Numbered from the stretch's first letter, positions 17,384 to 25,964 are shown. The stretch: 64,000 nt of DNA from an uncultured Ilumatobacter sp. (GCA_905480335.1 CAJQPY010000010.1:1-64000), one strand, 5' to 3'. Numbers and translations are program-made. Notes: generated from the sequence alone by a model not told the origin.

Positions 17384-17824
17384 GTGGATTGGTCGGACAT
17401 TGATGCAATTGACGCTCGAATCGTGGATTTGCTTCGCGATTGTGGGCGCATGTCGTGGCGGGACCTCGCCGAACACGTGCACCTAGCGCCGAGTTCGGTG
17501 GCCGAACGAGTACGACGCCTCGAGGAGCGTGGGGTGATCGTCGGATACGGGGCAAAGGTCGACCCCGCGGCAATGGGTCGGTCGGTGCGAGCCGTGATCG
17601 ATGTCAGTCTCGTGCCGGGCGACGAAGCCGACGCGTTCGAACAACGTGTGGTGGAACGCGACGAGGTCGTGCTAGCGGCGTACGTGACCGGGTCGGCCGA
17701 CTACACGATGGTCGTCGAGTGCGAAGGTGCCGATGGACTCGACGCATTCGTGCGATGGGTGCGGGCTGACGGGGCGGTTGCTCGGACCGAGAGCAAGTTG
17801 ATGCTCCGTTCGATCGTGGGGTGA
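17384..17824 (+). CDS. Lrp/AsnC-family regulator, probable regulator of ald
   Basis: A 146-residue Lrp/AsnC regulator. The N-terminal winged helix-turn-helix starts with IDAIDARIVDLLRDCGRMSWRDLAEHV (about 5-31) and continues through LAPSSVAERVRRLEERGVI. The C-terminal RAM domain (about 65-140), with the AAYVTGSADYTMVVEC stretch, binds an amino-acid effector. Its divergent position next to alanine dehydrogenase supports an AldR-like role in sensing alanine; this is inference from context. The GTG start is supported by the adjacent -10 box. Confidence 0.82.
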   Translation: MDWSDIDAIDARIVDLLRDCGRMSWRDLAEHVHLAPSSVAERVRRLEERGVIVGYGAKVDPAAMGRSVRAVIDVSLVPGDEADAFEQRVVERDEVVLAAYVTGSADYTMVVECEGADGLDAFVRWVRADGAVARTESKLMLRSIVG

Positions 17825-17857
17825 GGAGCGCGCCGACCTGAATCGGTCCGAGCCCCG

Positions 17858-17863
17858 TAGCGT
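17858..17863 (+). promoter_or_regulatory. -10 box of the J-domain gene
   Basis: TAGCGT, eight bases before the GTG at 17872. Confidence 0.4.
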
Positions 17864-17871
17864 TAGTCCTG

Positions 17872-18501
17872 GTGACGACCCGAACCCACTACTCGGTCCT
17901 CGGCGTATCTGGCGATGCCTCGCAGGACTCGATCCGCGAGGCCTATCGGCGTCTCGCCCGCGAATTTCATCCGGATCGCACGAGTACCTCCGGCGCAGGC
18001 GGCGACAAGATGCCAGCGATCAACGAGGCCTATCGGATCCTGTCGGACCCGGCCCGTCGGGCGGTCTACGACGCATCGCTGCGCGGGAGCACGTTGGCAC
18101 CCTCAAATGGTGCACCTGCAACCTCAGCCCGACCAACGGCCAAACTCAGCGACGAGGCGATGCGAGAGTGGCGCTATCAGAATCCGGTTGGCCCGGCTCG
18201 TATCCCGTGGCGGCCGTTGGCTTTCTTCAGTCTGATCGTAATAGTTGGCATCGTGGTGCTGGCGCAGTTCAGTAAACCGGGTGAGCCAGGAGCGCCCGAC
18301 GGGATTCTGCGCACTGGGGATTGTGTTGAGGTGCTCCCTAATAACCTCGTGGGCGAGGTGCTGTGCGTCGGCGAGGGCGATCTGGTCGTGCGTCAATTCA
18401 TTGCGTTCGATCGGCCGTGCTCGAACGGTCGGGCGGCATACCAGGATCGGCAGGGCATGGGGGTCGCCTGCATCGAGGTCCGCCCGACGCCCGCAGGCTA
18501 G
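17872..18501 (+). CDS. J-domain membrane protein
   Basis: A 209-residue protein with an N-terminal J domain (about 5-68, HPD at 33-35) followed by a linker, one transmembrane helix (about 115-132) and a short C-terminal domain carrying two Cys residues. The J domain would stimulate a DnaK-type Hsp70 at the membrane. It lacks the zinc-finger and C-terminal domains of DnaJ proper, so it is a specialised co-chaperone and not dnaJ. The GTG start is given by the -10 box eight bases upstream. Confidence 0.78.
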   Translation: MTTRTHYSVLGVSGDASQDSIREAYRRLAREFHPDRTSTSGAGGDKMPAINEAYRILSDPARRAVYDASLRGSTLAPSNGAPATSARPTAKLSDEAMREWRYQNPVGPARIPWRPLAFFSLIVIVGIVVLAQFSKPGEPGAPDGILRTGDCVEVLPNNLVGEVLCVGEGDLVVRQFIAFDRPCSNGRAAYQDRQGMGVACIEVRPTPAG

Positions 18502-18902
18502 GAGTGGCCGGCCGCTGAAGTGGCGGCGGACTCGGTGGATCTGTCGACGACGCCAAGTCGGTCGTATATCGACTGCATCAACTGGCCTGCGGCCATCATC
18601 GCTACGACAAGGAGGATCACTTCGAGGAGGTGGCCCGACGAGACGTGGTCACCAAAGACGAAGTCGACGATTTCCAACATCAACAACTTTCCCCCGAATA
18701 GAACTATCCAGATCAAGCTCACTCCGACGAGTTGCCAGGAGTGAGTCTCGAAGAAGTAGTGGTGAATCCCGGCTTCGAACTTCGACAAGATGCTGATCAT
18801 CAATGTGATCAGCTCTGCCGTGGGTACCGAAATCCAAAACGAATCGATCCTGACGGCGTCGGAGAATTGCTCAAAGAGATTGAGCACCATGACATTGACC
18901 AA
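18498..18902 (-). CDS. hypothetical membrane protein
   Basis: A 134-residue protein with hydrophobic stretches at about 56-80 (VGVSLIWIVLFGGKLLMLEIV) and 90-108 (LLEVILLVVAMMAAGQLM), and a weaker one near 26-40. No family is recognised. It ends four bases inside the convergent J-domain gene. The 20-bp tandem duplication lies just upstream of its start. Confidence 0.6.
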   Translation of the reverse strand: MVNVMVLNLFEQFSDAVRIDSFWISVPTAELITLMISILSKFEAGIHHYFFETHSWQLVGVSLIWIVLFGGKLLMLEIVDFVFGDHVSSGHLLEVILLVVAMMAAGQLMQSIYDRLGVVDRSTESAATSAAGHS

Positions 18903-19297
18903 TACGTTAAGAAAGCGTCCCGCAAATAAAGAAAGCGTCCCGCAAATACCCGCTGTCGGCGCGTCTCGGTGACCAGATCACTGCCCACGGGCCCGAATAC
19001 CTTGGGCGACCTATCGCGCTCCGAAGCCTTGTCCACGCAAAGACACCATCGTCATTGACGAGCGATTGCCAGTAGATCGGGGGTCGTCGCCACGCTGCAC
19101 AAGCCCGACCCCAGCGGCAAGGTCATCAAACGCAATCTCCGAACTGAGTTCGTCGACACCCATGCACCGCAGAGCTCGTAGAGGGGACGTGTGAAGTAAG
19201 TCTGTTGGTGTCCCGGCCGAACGTTTCGGCTGTGAACCCTCGTTCCGACGGAGACAATCAAGGCGCCAGCCTCGTATTTTACGGAGACATGTCCGGC
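18903..19297. other. intergenic region with a short tandem duplication
   Basis: About 400 bases without a recognisable gene between the small membrane protein and the VTC gene. Apart from the 20-bp duplication at its left end, nothing stands out. Confidence 0.4.
18911..18950. repeat. 20-bp tandem duplication
   Basis: Two adjacent copies of GAAAGCGTCCCGCAAATAAA, with the last two bases changed in the second copy. It sits upstream of the minus-strand membrane-protein gene, where a duplicated control site is possible. Confidence 0.85.
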
Positions 19298-20071
19298 CTA
19301 CGCCGTGCCGACCCGTCCACCGAAGTGACGATTCAACGTGCGATGCCAGTGATTTGCCGGCAGCGACGGTTCGAGGATGGCCATCGCCGTGCAGTACTTA
19401 CTGATCCTGGACGGTCGAACGCCGTGTGACCACAGCGCACGATCGAGTGGAGTCGGCCCTCCGCTGGACTTACTTTCGATGACTGCGGCATCGGTCAGTA
19501 AGACAACGCGACCGTCAGGTGTGTCAGCGCGGACGTTGTGGTCGATGGTGTAGCGCGCCCCGAACGCGGTGTCGACGACAGTCGTGCGCTCAAATCGCGT
19601 CGTGACAGCAACGCCGAGTCGGTCGGTCAGCCGGGTGTCGACCTCGCCGTCCACGAAGACCCGCATTGACTGGGTCAGACCGAAATGTTCGTCGCCGGAC
19701 GGAATCGGATCTCGGCTCTTGACCGTCTTGCCGCGCCCATCCTTGCGCTTGACCTCGAGCAGTGTCAGACCGGAGTCAACATACGATCTGATCCGCACCT
19801 TGAAGCGACGCGGTCGGCGGTAGGCGGTATCAAGATAAAGATCGCGTTCGGGGGTGTCGTAGTAGGTCGTTGCGTACCTGAAATGACGTCGGGAGTCGAT
19901 TTCGAGTGCCATGAGGTGCTCGTCGAACTCCAATAGGTCGAGGAGGTCGAGATCGACCACGTACTTGCGGTCGATCCTCGTTTGCAATTCTGCCGCAGCG
20001 TTGACCTCCTCGAGTTGCACGGGGGGCATCGCAGCGACGCCCGCAGCAAAGCCACGGGCGAACTGGGTCAT
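19298..20071 (-). CDS. VTC-domain protein, putative polyphosphate polymerase
   Basis: A 257-residue protein with the VTC domain, the catalytic tunnel fold known from the eukaryotic vacuolar transporter chaperone that makes polyphosphate from ATP. Typical elements are LQTRIDRKYVVD (about 29-40), YATTYYDTPERDLYLD (about 66-81), RFKVRIRSYVDSG (88-100), LEVKRKDGRGKTVKSR (104-119) and the late SKSSGG segment, giving the basic and acidic residues of the tunnel. It is the last gene of a three-gene unit after CotH and DUF4956, with a four-base overlap to the latter. Whether it makes polyphosphate is not shown by sequence alone. Confidence 0.8.
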   Translation of the reverse strand: MTQFARGFAAGVAAMPPVQLEEVNAAAELQTRIDRKYVVDLDLLDLLEFDEHLMALEIDSRRHFRYATTYYDTPERDLYLDTAYRRPRRFKVRIRSYVDSGLTLLEVKRKDGRGKTVKSRDPIPSGDEHFGLTQSMRVFVDGEVDTRLTDRLGVAVTTRFERTTVVDTAFGARYTIDHNVRADTPDGRVVLLTDAAVIESKSSGGPTPLDRALWSHGVRPSRISKYCTAMAILEPSLPANHWHRTLNRHFGGRVGTA

Positions 20072-20646
20072 CCAGTGCGCTCCGGTGTCGCCATCGGCCC
20101 GTCGCCGACCAGGTCGTAGCGAACATCGACGACAGTTGTGTCGTTCACGAGATTCACCCGGCGTACCTTGAGTCGCCTGACCCGACAGCCCAGCAGTTCC
20201 TCGAGCCGTTCTGTCAGCTGGGGCTCAGACATGTAAGCCATTGGGAGTGTGACGGTTTGCGTTCGTGTCTTCGCAAAGAGTCGGGGGTGATCACCGACGA
20301 ACAACGCCGTTAACATCGCTGCCATCAACGCTGGCGCCAGCCATGTCGGCTCGACCTGGATGCCCCCGAGCAGTCCCAACGCGAGCGCCGAGAAATAGTA
20401 GGCGACCTCCTCTTGGTCAAGTTCCTGTGATCGCAGCCGAATGATCGACAAAACCCCGAACAGCCCCAATCCGAGACCAGCCGACACGGTGGACTGAGAC
20501 AACGTTGTCGCCACCGCCAGAACGCCGATGTTGATGCAGAGGATCGCAACGATCATGTCTCGTCGACGGTGGCGTGGGAAATAAAGCGCGAACGCAAGAA
20601 CCGACACGGCCATCAAATCTGCGGCAACCAGTGCACCTCTGGACAT
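20068..20646 (-). CDS. DUF4956 membrane protein
   Basis: A 192-residue protein with N-terminal hydrophobic helices (about 5-22, 31-50, 52-68, 83-116) and a soluble C-terminal domain after about residue 125. The segments FGVLSIIRLRSQELDQEEVAYYF and VRRVNLVNDTTVVDVRYDL are typical of DUF4956. The family is repeatedly found beside VTC-domain genes and is assumed to place or assist the polymerase at the membrane. The gene starts immediately after the CotH stop and overlaps the VTC start. Confidence 0.8.
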   Translation of the reverse strand: MSRGALVAADLMAVSVLAFALYFPRHRRRDMIVAILCINIGVLAVATTLSQSTVSAGLGLGLFGVLSIIRLRSQELDQEEVAYYFSALALGLLGGIQVEPTWLAPALMAAMLTALFVGDHPRLFAKTRTQTVTLPMAYMSEPQLTERLEELLGCRVRRLKVRRVNLVNDTTVVDVRYDLVGDGPMATPERTG

Positions 20647-22125
20647 TTAGGACTCCTGACGGGAAGGTTCGGCAGCGATGTCGGCAAGCAGTTGGTCGAG
20701 CGACGCGTTCCAGGCGTCGACGGTCAGCGCTCGCGGGTCGGCATCGGCGGCTTCGGCGACGTGCGGTGCAATCTGTGTACGCCAGGATTCCACGAGTCTG
20801 GACACGTTTTCGATGGCGAACGGACCTGACCGGAATTCGGCATCGATTCGATCGAATTCCTCGTTGAGCAGTGACCATGCGGCAGTCAGTGGGTCGCATG
20901 CTGCTGAACGCTGGGAGATGCTCAGGGGCCCGAATGGGAACGGCTGGCAGTTATTCCTTGTCTCTCCGAAATCGTCAGCGATCTTCGTGAATGCGGCGAT
21001 CGGGTTGATCTCGTCGGGCGTCCAATTCTGCATGGCGTTGTCGAGATCCCAGGGGATGATGTGCACCGTGCCGGTCGCGGGTTCTTCGTAGAAGTAGTAG
21101 TTGTGAGGTTCGCACGTTCCGGTGCAGTACCAGTGGAACGGACCATCGTCGTGGTTGATCGCCCGGTCGACTACTGCGTAGGCGATGAGCGAGTCCAATT
21201 CGGTGCGCTTGGTTAGCACCCGTCGCGCTGCTGCGTCATCGACCGCTGCGCCAGTGTCGAGCAATTCGCGTGCCAGCGACTGAATAAGGTCGACCGACGG
21301 ATCGTCCTTCTCGTTGGTCTCCAAACCGTCGATCAGGACCTCTGCTGGCTGTACCGCTCCGTTTGCGTCGAATGGCCAGACCTCTTTGTAAAGATTCCCT
21401 TCACCGTCTTCGAAGCGGTCGCGTGTAAATCGGCCGTCGATCTGTTCGATGAGCGCAAACAAGCCGACGAATTCGCCGTTGATCAGCACTCGAGCGTGAG
21501 TCGCTCGCGGCGCAGGAACGCCGGCCTCCGCGAACAGCAGATACCCCAATCGTTCGCGCATCAAAGTTGGATCGTTGTTCATCGAATGGAGTTGGACCTT
21601 GCGTTGTCCGTAAAACTCCGTGTCAGCGCCGTCCCAGTTGATTTTAAGCTTGATCGACAGTTTCGGGCAGGTCTTGGCACCGGACGGCACAAATGGGTTC
21701 GGCCCTTCAGTGCAGCCCAGGAAGGCGCCGATCGAACCCTTGTAGCGGACACCGACCGGTTCGATTGTCTCGCCCTCAAACGTCAGGCTTCCCTCGACGT
21801 ACTCCTCGGCCGCAGGATCGGCATCAAGTTCGGCGAGCGACCCATCGGGAAGGTCAATTTCGAAGGTGCGTACCACGTTCTGATCAAACAGCACCTCGGC
21901 ATCGTCTGTTTCGTAGCGCGGCGTCGGGGTCTCAGTCACCGTTGTCGGCGGCTGTGTCTCGGCTGGGACAGGTTCTTGACTCGTGGTGTCGACTTGGGTC
22001 GCTCGTGTGTCGGGATTCGAGCCATCAACGCTGATTTGCGCTGTATCACTCCCGGAGCATGCGGCGACAAGCAGAACGCAGGCGATTGGCACCGCTGCGC
22101 GTGCATGCCGTCCGTTCGTCTTCAT
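20647..22125 (-). CDS. CotH-family kinase-like lipoprotein
   Basis: A 492-residue exported protein of the CotH kinase family, related to Bacillus spore-coat protein H, an atypical protein kinase. The signal ends in LLVAAC (Cys23), so it is a lipoprotein. The kinase-like core includes KVQLHSMNNDPTLMRERL, the LINGEFVGLFALIEQIDGRF stretch and the IIPWDLDNAMQ motif with the metal-binding Asp residues. In bacteria it clusters with VTC and DUF4956 genes, as here. The start at 22125 follows AAGGGG on the minus strand; the longer frame adds 12 residues before the signal peptide and is rejected. Confidence 0.8.
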   Translation of the reverse strand: MKTNGRHARAAVPIACVLLVAACSGSDTAQISVDGSNPDTRATQVDTTSQEPVPAETQPPTTVTETPTPRYETDDAEVLFDQNVVRTFEIDLPDGSLAELDADPAAEEYVEGSLTFEGETIEPVGVRYKGSIGAFLGCTEGPNPFVPSGAKTCPKLSIKLKINWDGADTEFYGQRKVQLHSMNNDPTLMRERLGYLLFAEAGVPAPRATHARVLINGEFVGLFALIEQIDGRFTRDRFEDGEGNLYKEVWPFDANGAVQPAEVLIDGLETNEKDDPSVDLIQSLARELLDTGAAVDDAAARRVLTKRTELDSLIAYAVVDRAINHDDGPFHWYCTGTCEPHNYYFYEEPATGTVHIIPWDLDNAMQNWTPDEINPIAAFTKIADDFGETRNNCQPFPFGPLSISQRSAACDPLTAAWSLLNEEFDRIDAEFRSGPFAIENVSRLVESWRTQIAPHVAEAADADPRALTVDAWNASLDQLLADIAAEPSRQES

Positions 22126-22737
22126 TCCGCCCCTTGGATCTATGCCACTTTGCTGAGCCAAACCTAGCCGGGGTGCGGTCCTTTCGAAGACGTGGAACAG
22201 GTCCGCGCAGATTATTGAACATCTCGCGAAAAATCGATCGTGTCGAGAGCGGCGAGGTTGATCTGTTCATCGATCCCACAGAGTTCAGTGGCATGGACCA
22301 GGCGATTGAGGCAGTTGAGATCCTGCGCAGCGGGAAGAACATCGACAAGGCCATGGCCTTCGGCTGGTGCTTCTCTGCGAGGCGCGGCGAGAACTGGACA
22401 ATTGTTCAGTTCAGAGTCGACTCCTTGCGATGAGTGGATCAAAACACAAGCTTGAACGCAGCGTCGATGCGGGCGACGATATGACTCGCATCCGTGTTCT
22501 CTCGGCGGTGCGCGCCGCATTTACAGAGGTGCTATGCCGCTACGACCATCAGCCGCTTGCGCAATGAGGTGGGCGTCGAGATCGACCAGGTCGAGGTGCG
22601 TGTTGCCTCGAAGCGGCGGCGCTGAATGACTCTCGAAGCGGTTCGTCGTACACATTGTCGTCGGAGCATGTCGCGATTCACTACGGTGTCGAGAGTGGTC
22701 CGGAACGCCCGGGCTGAGATCTCGATTAGGAGACAAC
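22126..22737. other. intergenic region with dehydrogenase-like remnant
   Basis: About 610 bases with no complete gene. On the plus strand, about 22231-22433 encodes a stretch that includes SGEVDLFIDPTEF and EAVEILRSGKNIDKAMAF, resembling the C-terminal end of zinc-type alcohol dehydrogenase/quinone oxidoreductase proteins; a 45-codon frame overlaps it at 22430-22567. Neither has a proper start context, so I read this as a decayed gene. The DUF2510 gene that follows has AGGAGA close to its start. Confidence 0.4.
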
Positions 22738-23652
22738 ATGACGAACACAGGTGGCACGCCGGCTGGCTGGTACTACGCCCCCGGTGATCCGGAGGGAACG
22801 CAGCGGTACTGGGACGGTGCGCAGTGGATCGGTGAACCGCAGGCACAGAGCCAGGAGCCCACGCCGACGGCGGAGCCCCCAGCCGGCTCGGCGCCCGGTT
22901 ACAGCGCACCGCCTCCGTCGTACCAGGCACCGAGTACTCCTGGAGCTCCCCCCGTCAGTGTTCCACCTCCGGGTGGCTACGGGTCGCCCGGGAATCGCTA
23001 CTCCGTCGGCGATGCATTCAATTACGGCTGGACGAAGTTCCAGCAGAACGTCGGTTCGATCATCCTAGGCGCACTCGCTGTTGTCGGGGTCCTCATCGTC
23101 GTCAACATCCTCTGGTTCGTCGTCGTGGGAGGGGTCGCTTCGGTTGGCGGAGACTCAGGCGGTGGTGCTGTTGCTTCCCTGATCTCGTTCGCCCTGTTCT
23201 CGCTCTTGTTGTTCCTTGTGACGTTGATTGTTCAGGCAGGCATCATCAGGGTCGCCCTTGACATCACGTATGGGCGAGAGGTCGAGGTCAAGCGAATCTT
23301 CAGCACCGACCAGCTCGGCCAGATCGTGATCGCCTCCTTGATCGTCTCTGTGTTGACCGGTATCGGTCTCTTCCTTTGCTACGTGCCCGGGCTGGTTGTG
23401 TTCTTCTTCTTGCAGTTCACGTTTCCGTTCTTGATCGACAAACAGCTTCCAGCGGTGGAGGCAATCAAGCGCAGCGCCAGCTTGGTGAACAAGAATCTGG
23501 GCACCTTGATCGGCTTCTACATTGCCGCGTTCATCGCCTATTTCGTCGGGTTGCTACTGTGCGGCATCGGCGTCCTCATTGCGGCCCCGGTCGTCTTGAT
23601 TGCGACGGTGTACACGTACCGTACGTTGCAGGGTGAAGTGGTCGCCGCATAG
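22738..23652 (+). CDS. DUF2510 membrane protein
   Basis: A 304-residue protein. An N-terminal DUF2510 motif (about 8-32, AGWYYAPGDPEG ... RYWDGAQW) is followed by a Pro-rich linker to about residue 85 and then a membrane domain with hydrophobic segments near 105-132, 148-178, 198-235 and 258-295, resembling DUF975-like or glycerophosphoryl-membrane domains with KRSASLVNKNLGTLIG. Its role is unknown; DUF2510 is usually found at the N-terminus of actinobacterial membrane proteins. The start follows AGGAGA. The neighbouring gene carries the same DUF2510 motif. Confidence 0.75.
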   Translation: MTNTGGTPAGWYYAPGDPEGTQRYWDGAQWIGEPQAQSQEPTPTAEPPAGSAPGYSAPPPSYQAPSTPGAPPVSVPPPGGYGSPGNRYSVGDAFNYGWTKFQQNVGSIILGALAVVGVLIVVNILWFVVVGGVASVGGDSGGGAVASLISFALFSLLLFLVTLIVQAGIIRVALDITYGREVEVKRIFSTDQLGQIVIASLIVSVLTGIGLFLCYVPGLVVFFFLQFTFPFLIDKQLPAVEAIKRSASLVNKNLGTLIGFYIAAFIAYFVGLLLCGIGVLIAAPVVLIATVYTYRTLQGEVVAA

Positions 23653-23658
23653 CGTCTG

Positions 23659-24081
23659 ATGTCGGTTCCTGGTTGGTACGCCGACCCAGTCGGCGACTAC
23701 GAGTGGCGGTGATGGAACGGCGCTGAGTGGTCGCAGTCAGTGTCGACCGGAAAGTACACGACCACTTCGCCGCCTGGGCCACCCCTGCCCGAAGCCGAGT
23801 CCACTGTCTGGGAGCACGGCCGTGACCGCTTCATCACACACGCCGTGCACCTCGGGAAGGTCAATATCACCCTTTCCTGGTGGTCGATCATGAAGGTCTA
23901 CGTCAGGGTCTCTGCGGCGCAAAGCGTGATCGCCACCGGTGACCTCGTATTCGTCGTCGGCTATCCCGGCTACGTCGGTCCATCGGAGTATCGGATTCGA
24001 GGCGTCAGTGAACTGCATCAGGTTCATGCGATGGCATGCCGATGGGTGACCCGCCGTCGGCGAGAGGTGGGGTACACGTGA
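23659..24081 (+). pseudogene. DUF2510 and PH-like domain protein interrupted by TGA
   Basis: Read through one stop, this frame encodes a 140-residue protein: an N-terminal DUF2510 motif MSVPGWYADPVGDYEWR-(TGA)-WNGAEWSQSVS, then a linker, then a bacterial PH-like domain (VWEHGRDRFITHAVHLGKVNITLSW onward, to the basic RWVTRRRREVGYT end). The TGA is at 23710-23712, codon 18, exactly at the aromatic position that is Tyr in the neighbour (RYWDG) and often Trp in the family; TGG to TGA is one transition. The downstream part stays open with no other stop. It may be a recent pseudogene, a read-through product, or translation may start at GTG 23740 giving the PH domain alone. Confidence 0.65.
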
Positions 24082-24601
24082 TGGGTACCACTGGGTCCGC
24101 TCAACGAGTTGGTGAAACCTGGTCTGGCTTGCCGCCGAGCGAGCCACGAACGATGTCAAACCCTCCCTGAGCAATTTGAGTACCAGGCCTACCGCCGAAC
24201 CACAAAGCAATCGTCGAGGCGCTGATCCGAACGCGAAATATGCGGGCAGTCTCCTCATCTCCGAGGTGCCCCCTGGTACTCTGGACCCCCTGATCCACGT
24301 GGGGTTTCGGCGTCCGACTTGACGGCTCGACGCACCGTTCCGCACGTCGGTTGGTCGTGCCGGAACGGCACCGTTCTCGACCAGCAATCGGCCCGTGCGT
24401 CGACAGGAGCAGGGCTTCTACACCGGACTCACCCTCGGACTTTAGAGAAACACCCGCCGCTGCCGTAGACGGTGCAGTCTCGGCGTCGTTGCACTCCGTA
24501 CGGCCAGCACTTCAGCCCCTGCCAATAAGCCAGTCCCCAAGGGGGCCAGGCTCAACTCACGTAATCGGACAGAGGTGCCTAGGCGATTCAGGGAAAGAAA
24601 G
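24082..24601. other. intergenic region with no gene seen
   Basis: About 520 bases between the interrupted DUF2510 gene and the tRNA terminator. Minus-strand frames (for example 24101-24298) have no family match or start signal. Nothing else was noticed. Confidence 0.4.
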
Positions 24602-24638
24602 CCCCAGTAGATGGGCCACTTAAGGTCATCTACTGGGG
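24602..24638 (-). terminator. rho-independent terminator of tRNA-Val
   Basis: On the minus strand, a 12-bp stem CCCCAGTAGATG / CATCTACTGGGG (arms 24627-24638 and 24602-24613) is followed by CTTTCTTT. It lies six bases beyond the tRNA 3' end. Confidence 0.9.
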
Positions 24639-24644
24639 GTTTAG

Positions 24645-24718
24645 TGGGCGCACCAGGATTCGAACCTGGGACCTCTGCCGTGTGAAGGCAGCGCTCTAAC
24701 CAACTGAGCTATGCGCCC
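24645..24718 (-). tRNA. tRNA-Val (anticodon CAC)
   Basis: A 74-base cloverleaf. The acceptor stem GGGCGCA/TGCGCCC, D stem GCTC/GAGC, anticodon stem CTGCC/GGCAG with loop TTCACAC, and T arm CCAGG-TTCGAAT-CCTGG all pair. Anticodon CAC reads GTG valine codons. The 3' CCA is not encoded. Confidence 0.97.
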
Positions 24719-24961
24719 ATGCGAGACCTGGGACTGCGTGGGCGCCCGAGGTTATCCGGATCGGATGGAATCGCGACTCGTCAGGCGACGAGCGGCGAAC
24801 GGCTCTGAACTTCCCCGGCGGACGCTCGATGCGATGCGTTGTTAAACGCCTGCGATGGGTTGCTGACCCGGTGTTGCCCTACGGGTTCCGAGGACTGCTT
24901 GGGCACGGATCATGGCATCGTCCCTGCCCGAGCGATGCGAGCCAACTACGCTCACCGGTTA

Positions 24962-25498
24962 ATGGGAAGGCTCTGCGAGCGACCGGGATGCTCTGAAGAC
25001 GCCGCAGTCGCGTATGGGATGCGCACCGAGGACCTGGTGTTCTGGCTCGACGTCCTTCGTGAGACGAGTTCGACGGCCGGCGGCGTTTTGTGCCAGCGCC
25101 ACGGTGACTCCATGGTGGTGCCGAGAGGGTGGACGCTTGACGACTTGCGTGATCCTGATCTGCGACTGTTTCCGCTGCCGTCACGAGCTGAGCGTGCCGG
25201 CCGTCAGGTACGCCGTCGATCGGTGTCACCTTCGACAGACGGCACTGTTCAGCTCGCGCTCGGGGAGCATGTTGCGCCTACTGACGTTGAGGCAGTTGCC
25301 GACGAGACTGTCGTCGGCCACGCCGACGTCGCCACCGAGCTTGACGGAGAGAGAAGCGCTGCCGCTGCTCAGACCGATGTGGAAGACATCGAGGCGTGGA
25401 CCCCGAGCTTCGACGATGCCGACGATCTCGACGGGTTGCTCTCGGCGCGCAGTCCGCTGTTGTCCCGTGCCTTCCGGGGCGCAGGGTCGTTGGACTGA
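24962..25498 (+). CDS. DUF3499 protein
   Basis: A 178-residue protein of the actinobacterial DUF3499 family. The N-terminus GRLCERPGCSEDAAVAYGM and the LCQRHGDSMVVPRGWTLDDLR segment form the conserved Cys/His metal-binding-like core; the C-terminal half is acidic and variable. The function of the family is unknown. The start is ATG 24962, preceded by TACGCT nine bases upstream. Longer frames add 32-41 residues without family similarity. Confidence 0.75.
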   Translation: MGRLCERPGCSEDAAVAYGMRTEDLVFWLDVLRETSSTAGGVLCQRHGDSMVVPRGWTLDDLRDPDLRLFPLPSRAERAGRQVRRRSVSPSTDGTVQLALGEHVAPTDVEAVADETVVGHADVATELDGERSAAAAQTDVEDIEAWTPSFDDADDLDGLLSARSPLLSRAFRGAGSLD

Positions 25499-25512
25499 TC
25501 GAGCCGTCAGCC

Positions 25513-25959
25513 GTGGAGATCGTCCGCGAGCTGGTCGCGCCCGTTCCGCCAGCTGCGCTTTTCCACCACGTCGGTGACCTCGGGATGTACCCGGCATGGA
25601 TGCCGCTTATCCACGACGTTCAACCGCTGGATGCCGGCGCTGATGGCTTACCTGTCTGGTCAGTCGAACTTCGGGCGACTGTCGGCCCGTTTGCCCGATC
25701 TAAACGGCTCCGCATGCAACGAACACATCACGCCATCAACGAGTTGGCTGTGTTTGAGCGGAGCGAGAACGACGATCGACAGCATTCACCCTGGACCCTC
25801 CGCGTCGCAATCGTCCCAATTGATGAAGATGACGCGCAGACGAGGCTCACGATGACTTTGAGCTACGGCGGTTCACTCTGGGCCGGCCCCATACTTGAGC
25901 GGGTTCTGGATGATCAGGTACGGCGGGGAAGCGAAGCATTGCTCGCCTTGGTGAGCTGA
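25513..25959 (+). CDS. START-like (SRPBCC) protein
   Basis: A protein of about 148 residues with a polyketide-cyclase/START-like fold. The strand pattern VEIVRELVAPVPPAALFHHVGDL, the FARSKRLRMQR segment and a C-terminal helix (LERVLDDQVRRGSEALLALVS) fit SRPBCC lipid/ligand-binding proteins. The start is uncertain: GTG 25513 is the first start codon after the DUF3499 stop, and no ribosome binding site is clear. It probably belongs to one transcript with the DUF3499 gene. Confidence 0.65.
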   Translation: MEIVRELVAPVPPAALFHHVGDLGMYPAWMPLIHDVQPLDAGADGLPVWSVELRATVGPFARSKRLRMQRTHHAINELAVFERSENDDRQHSPWTLRVAIVPIDEDDAQTRLTMTLSYGGSLWAGPILERVLDDQVRRGSEALLALVS

Positions 25960-25964
25960 CTGGG

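Noticed and set aside
24101-24298. 65-residue minus-strand frame before tRNA-Val
   Set aside because: No ribosome binding site, -10 box or family pattern supports it.
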